Shown piece by piece: positions 6,579 through 9,297 of a stretch of DNA of 9,297 nucleotides. The notes under the pieces were generated by a model. It searched no databases and was not told the origin of the DNA. It worked only from the letters and a program-made list of their open reading frames with translations. Position 1 is the first letter of the stretch. Every line of letters starts with the position of its first letter. The stretch comes from Fervidifonticultor_A octavus_A (GTDB taxonomy: Bacteria > Sysuimicrobiota > Sysuimicrobiia > Sysuimicrobiales > Humicultoraceae), in the NCBI GenBank assembly GCA_031459655.1, contig JAVKID010000104.1, positions 1 through 9,297 on the forward strand, given 5' to 3'. The position numbers and the translations under genes were made by a program.

Positions 6579-6871
6579 TCCGGGTCGTGCTGCCGGCCCA
6601 TCTGCGAACGCTGGCGCGCGTCGACGGCGAGGTGACGCTGGAGGTGGAGGGGCAGGCCACGCTCCGCGCGGTCCTCGACGCACTGGAGGCCCGCTATCCA
6701 GTGCTGCGCGGGACGATCCGCGACCACGCCACCCGGCAGCGCCGGCCGTTCCTGCGGTTCTTCGCCTGCGAGCGGGACCTCTCCCACGAGCCGCCGGACG
6801 CCCCGCTGCCCGCTCAGGTCGCATCCGGCGCCGAACCCCTCTACGTGGTGGGGGCCATCGCCGGCGGCTAG
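6575..6871 (+). CDS. MoaD/ThiS family sulfur-carrier (ubiquitin-like) protein
   Basis: A 98-residue protein with the beta-grasp layout of MoaD/ThiS. It has an opening strand MIRVVLPAHLRTLA, a second strand EVTLEVEGQATL (19-30), a helix RAVLDALEARYPVLRGTI (31-48), a strand FLRFFACERDLS (59-70) and a terminal YVVGAIAGG (90-98). The C-terminal Gly-Gly is exposed without processing, as needed for adenylation by an E1-like enzyme and conversion to a thiocarboxylate. No MoaE, MoeB, ThiF or ThiG gene is in the window, so a role in molybdopterin or thiamin synthesis is unsupported. Sulfur donation to another pathway or protein conjugation remains possible. The start ATG shares its TG with the preceding TGA stop (ATGA), indicating tight translational coupling to the Asp-box gene. 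Confidence 0.87.
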   Translation: MIRVVLPAHLRTLARVDGEVTLEVEGQATLRAVLDALEARYPVLRGTIRDHATRQRRPFLRFFACERDLSHEPPDAPLPAQVASGAEPLYVVGAIAGG

Positions 6872-6918
6872 CGGTATACCAGGAGGGCGTCTGAGGATCG
6901 CGGCCCGGCCGCCCGGGG

Positions 6919-7212
6919 TCAGCCCGCAGGCGCCGGCGGGGGGAGCCGCTGCCCCGACAGGAACAGGCCCACCGCGCCGAAGCCCAGCGCAATCGCCAGC
7001 AGCCGCAGCAGCCATCCGCCATACGGCAGGGTGGTCGCCACCGCGATCAGGCCGACGCCGATGGCGACGGCCGCATACCGGGACCGCCCGGGGACCAGCC
7101 GATGGCCGATGGCCAGGGCGACCGACGCATGGCTGACGAACAGCATCAGGACGTGCACCAGCAGCAACGCCCCCAGCCCAGCGCGGCCCAGGGCCGCCCG
7201 CGCAGCGCGCAT
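6919..7212 (-). pseudogene. C-terminal membrane part of the broken bactofilin-type gene
   Basis: This 97-residue frame continues the preceding gene after a frame change. It begins MRAARAALGRAG and contains three hydrophobic segments: ALLLVHVLMLFVSHASVALAI, AAVAIGVGLIAVATTLPYG and LLRLLAIALGFGAVGLFL. The order helix, GHRLVPG, helix, PYGGWLLRLL, helix matches the membrane tail usually fused to secreted bactofilin-like repeats. That makes it more likely the displaced 3' end of that gene than an independent small membrane protein. Its ATG has no convincing Shine-Dalgarno. The original frame runs on without a stop but yields low-quality Arg/Gly/Pro-rich sequence, as expected out of frame. The stop lies 47 bp from the convergent MoaD-like stop, and no terminator is seen between them. 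Confidence 0.6.
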
Positions 7213-7984
7213 CGGCGGTGGCCTGCACGCCCGCGGGAGCCACCGCGACCAGCACCAGGGCCAGCACCAGCATCCAGAAGAAGTCCACGACGCCGAAGGC
7301 GATGCGGGCCCCGCGCAGGATCTGGCGCGAGGACATCGGGCGGACCGGATAGAGCTCCCGCGCGACAGTGCCCGCGATCCGGGCCTCCGGCGCGATCTGG
7401 ACCGGCTTCCGGCTGGTATAGGTCAGGTGGCCGGCGATCGCGGCCGAGGGCAGCACGACGACCTCGTCGCCGCGGGCCAGCACATTGCCCCCCACGGTGC
7501 CGGCGATCTCGATCCGGCCGCCGGCCAGCATGGCGTTGCGACCCACGGTGCCCTGCAGCACCACGTTGCCGCCTGCGGCCGCCAGATCGCGCCTCACGCG
7601 GGCGTTGGAGCCGATGCTGAGCGTCCCGGCGGCGACGACGGCGTCGGTCCCGAAGGTGCCATCGACCAAGAGCGTGCCGGCCGCGGCGCGCAGCGCCCCG
7701 CCGACCGGGCCTGCGACCCGGACGGCCCCGCCCACTGCCAGGACGCCGCCGTCCGCCTGCCCACGCAGATCGACCGTGCCGCCGGCGGCCACCACGTCGC
7801 CCCGAACCCGGCCGTCAATCACCGACCAGGCCGACGCCACGTAGAGGTCGTCATCGACGGTCTCGCCCGGCCCAACCCGACCGGAAGGGCCGGCGCGCAC
7901 CTGCATCGCTTCCACCGGGGAGAGGGGGACAGCGGTCAGCAGGACGACGAGGGCCGCGAGCCCGAGTCTGCGCGTGGCCTGCAC
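7213..7984 (-). CDS. Bactofilin-type polymer-forming protein (DUF583), N-terminal part of a frameshifted gene
   Basis: From the GTG at 7984 (purine-rich GGGGAAGGGG upstream), the product has a Sec signal peptide (hydrophobic ALVVLLTAVPLSPVEA, 11-26). A long array of short Gly/Val-rich right-handed beta-helix repeats follows at about 45-185, with recurring units such as IDGRVRGDVVAAGGTVDLRG and LQGTVGRNAMLAGGRIEIAG. This is the bactofilin/polymer-forming pattern (Pfam DUF583). A first membrane helix lies at about 228-250 (FGVVDFFWMLVLALVLVAVAP). After ATADA (about residue 259, near 7210) coding sense jumps to the +1 frame, entered at 7212. Secreted members with a membrane tail probably form envelope-associated scaffolds, but the exact role here is unknown. 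Intact, the joined protein would be about 355 residues. The frame break could be mutation, deletion or assembly error. Confidence 0.82.
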
Positions 7985-8005
7985 CTCCCCACACCCCTTC
8001 CCCTC

Positions 8006-8014
8006 ACCGTAGCA
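8006..8014 (-). promoter_or_regulatory. Possible extended -10 of the bactofilin-type gene
   Basis: The minus strand reads TGCTACGGT at 8014-8006, a TGn extension plus a TAnnnT -10 box. It lies 21 bases before the GTG start at 7984, and no recognisable -35 accompanies it. The call rests only on position and the TGn element. Confidence 0.25.
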
Positions 8015-8092
8015 CGCCGGGCGAGGTCGGGGCCGGAGGAGTCCGGGCGGCCTGGCCGAACCCTCCTGGGAAAGGCCGCAGAGGACGGATCG

Positions 8093-8602
8093 ATGGGATC
8101 TCCCCGAAAGGCGCCGGTGGACGCGACGGCCCAGATCACGATCCGGCCGGCCACCATCCATGATGTGCCGGAGATCGTCGGGATCTGGGGCCAACTGGCG
8201 GTCCACCATGCCCGCTTGGATGACGCCTTCGCCGTGGCCGGAGACTGGGAGGACGAATACCGCCACTTCATCCGTTCTTTGCTGGGACGCGATGACGCGC
8301 TGGCGGTCGTCGGCGTCCAGGGCGACCGGCTCCTTGGATTTGCCGTCGGCCGGATCTCCCTGCTCCCGCCATTCTTCGCGCAACGGCGGCGCGGCTATAT
8401 CCACGACGTGGTCACCCGCGAGGGGTTCCGCCGGCAAGGGATCGGACGCCGCCTGGTGGAGGCCCTGCTGGAGTGGATGCGCGAGGCCGGCGTGTCCGTC
8501 GCGGAACTCACCGTCGCGGTGAGGAACCGGGAGGCCGTGGCGTTCTGGGAGGCGCTGGGTTTTTCGAGGTACATGTACCACATGAAGCGCGATCTGGAGT
8601 GA
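8093..8602 (+). CDS. GNAT family N-acetyltransferase
   Basis: A 169-residue single-domain GNAT protein. The fold starts at ITIRPATIHDVPEIVGIW (15-32). The acetyl-CoA binding motif A is HDVVTREGFRRQGIGRRLVE (104-123), with the pyrophosphate loop RRQGIG (113-118). Motif B is NREAVAFWEALGFS (145-158), the common N.A..FYe.lGF pattern. The reaction is acetyl transfer from acetyl-CoA to an amine; the acceptor cannot be predicted. ATG at 8093 is preceded by AGAGGA (8080-8085) at seven bases' distance. The gene is divergent from the bactofilin-type gene with 108 bp between them, and is first in a plus-strand run with the phosphatase-fold gene 55 bp downstream. Confidence 0.92.
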   Translation: MGSPRKAPVDATAQITIRPATIHDVPEIVGIWGQLAVHHARLDDAFAVAGDWEDEYRHFIRSLLGRDDALAVVGVQGDRLLGFAVGRISLLPPFFAQRRRGYIHDVVTREGFRRQGIGRRLVEALLEWMREAGVSVAELTVAVRNREAVAFWEALGFSRYMYHMKRDLE

Positions 8603-8657
8603 CGTTCGCCCGGTATCCGCCGCCCATGGAGGCGCCGGTGGCCGGGTCCTGACCGCC

Positions 8658-9254
8658 GTGGAAACCCCGGTCTTCGAACCGCTGCAAACACGGCTACTGC
8701 TCCTCTGCCGCGGGGCGGTGGACTGGACGCGGACCGGCGCGGAGGGCCCGCCGCTGTCGGCCCAGGGTCTCCTGGACGCCGAACTGGCGACCTCGACGCT
8801 CCCTCGTTTCGACGCCATCGTCGCAAGCCCGCAGCGGGCCAGCCAGGAGACGGCGGAGGCGATCTCCGCCATCCGGCAGGTGCCGCTGACCTGGCGGGAC
8901 GGCCTGGACGAGATCCGCACGTCGTCGGTGCTCACCACGGCGCAGGAGTATGCGGACTGGCTGGATCGCCTCTTCGAGTCCTACCACCTGTTTGCGGAGG
9001 GCGAGTCGCTGGCTGAAGGCGCAGACCGCCTGCTGGCGGCCCTGCGCGCCACCGCCGACCGCTACTACGGCCGCACGACACTCGTGGTGGGCCACCCCGT
9101 CATCCTGCTGGCGTTCCGCGCCAGCCTGCTCAACACGACGGTGACGCGGGAGCAGGTGGAGGCGTTGCCAGACCTCTCCCTCCTGGTTGTGGACTACGTG
9201 GAGGGACGATTCTACCTGGTCTCCGACTTCCCCATTCGCCAGCCGACCGATTAG
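8658..9254 (+). CDS. Histidine-phosphatase-fold protein lacking the catalytic RHG motif (predicted pseudo-enzyme)
   Basis: A 198-residue protein with the phosphoglycerate-mutase-like layout. It has an N-terminal strand RLLLLCRGAVDW (12-23), PPLSAQGLLDA (31-41; counterpart of 'PLT..G..QA'), FDAIVASPQRASQETAEAI (51-69; counterpart of 'fd.iysSpl.RA.qTA'), LDEIRT (83-88), GESLAEGADRLLAAL (115-129) and TTLVVGHPVIL (140-150). Arg60, Glu85 and His146 are kept. The motif that should read RHG, whose His is the phosphorylated nucleophile, reads C17-R18-G19, so catalysis by the normal mechanism is not expected. The frame is clean on both sides. GTG at 8658 is the start; no strong Shine-Dalgarno is present. 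It follows the GNAT gene and precedes the DUF1028-like gene by 12 bp, so the three are probably co-transcribed. A binding or regulatory role is inferred. Confidence 0.85.
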   Translation: METPVFEPLQTRLLLLCRGAVDWTRTGAEGPPLSAQGLLDAELATSTLPRFDAIVASPQRASQETAEAISAIRQVPLTWRDGLDEIRTSSVLTTAQEYADWLDRLFESYHLFAEGESLAEGADRLLAALRATADRYYGRTTLVVGHPVILLAFRASLLNTTVTREQVEALPDLSLLVVDYVEGRFYLVSDFPIRQPTD

Positions 9255-9266
9255 GAGCGAGGAGAG

Positions 9267-9297
9267 ATGCGGCCTTCGACGTTTTCCATCGTCGCGC
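9267..9297 (+). CDS. Start of a probable DUF1028 (Ntn-hydrolase-like) protein, truncated by window edge
   Basis: The ATG at 9267 follows AGGAG (9253-9257) by nine bases and a second GAGGAG (9259-9264). Only MRPSTFSIVA is visible. DUF1028 proteins characteristically open with '(M)TFSIVARDP', so TFSIVA is a good but very short match. It begins 12 bp after the phosphatase-fold stop, and its ribosome site overlaps that stop, suggesting coupling. Function of DUF1028 proteins is poorly defined; an Ntn-hydrolase-like fold is generally assigned. Confidence 0.55.
   Translation, partial: MRPSTFSIVA

Noticed and set aside
6872..6918. Short palindromes (GGTATACC at 6873-6880 and CGGCCCGGCCG near 6901) as a bidirectional terminator
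   Set aside because: The stems are too short or lack a loop, and there is no T-run on either strand.
8626..8652. Eight-codon mini-ORF (MEAPVAGS) just before the phosphatase-fold gene
   Set aside because: There is no ribosome site and no attenuator-like codon content; short frames of this size are expected by chance.
6404..8938. Very long open minus-strand frame of over 800 codons
   Set aside because: Only 7984 to about 7213 looks like real protein. The rest is the antisense of the GNAT, phosphatase-fold and MoaD-like genes, or the out-of-frame tail of the bactofilin-type gene.

Overview
The window is very GC-rich bacterial DNA with tightly packed genes on both strands, frequent GTG starts and recognisable Shine-Dalgarno sites. 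I see no phage, transposon, CRISPR or RNA gene. Lineage cannot be fixed from sequence alone. The base composition, the Tat-exported DUF1501/DUF1800 pair, the Asp-box protein paired with a MoaD-like protein, and a possibly leaderless regulator would fit a high-GC Terrabacteria-type lineage (Chloroflexota, Armatimonadota or a candidate phylum), but that is a guess.

Layout, left to right. (1) 1-116: the 5' end of a TetR-family repressor gene runs off the left edge on the minus strand. It is driven by a promoter with a perfect TATAAT -10 box, and a 28-bp perfect palindrome fills the spacer and -35 region. (2) 258-1490 (+): an unrecognised protein with four membrane segments and a long helical loop. 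Its stop codon overlaps that of the convergent gene. (3) 1487-5149 (-): three same-strand genes, read from right to left. They are DUF1800, DUF1501 with a Tat signal (start 10 nt after the DUF1800 stop, Shine-Dalgarno overlapping that stop), then an inositol-monophosphatase-family gene behind a GC-rich hairpin. (4) 5150-5399: divergent regulatory region. (5) 5400-6871 (+): a five-Asp-box (BNR/sialidase-like) beta-propeller protein and, with start and stop overlapping as ATGA, a MoaD/ThiS-like ubiquitin-fold protein ending in Gly-Gly. (6) 6919-7984 (-): a bactofilin-type secreted or membrane-anchored polymer-forming protein whose reading frame is broken near 7213. (7) 8093-9297 (+): a GNAT acetyltransferase, a histidine-phosphatase-fold protein whose catalytic RHG motif has become CRG, and the first codons of what looks like a DUF1028 protein running off the right edge.

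The units look functionally separate: a self-regulating TetR locus, an exported DUF1501/DUF1800 pair of unknown biochemistry, an Asp-box/MoaD pair, a damaged bactofilin gene and a small enzyme-like operon. The most notable observations are the operator/promoter/leaderless arrangement, the predicted pseudo-phosphatase, the coupled Asp-box/MoaD pair and the broken bactofilin gene. I found no clear evidence of a wholly new multi-gene system.
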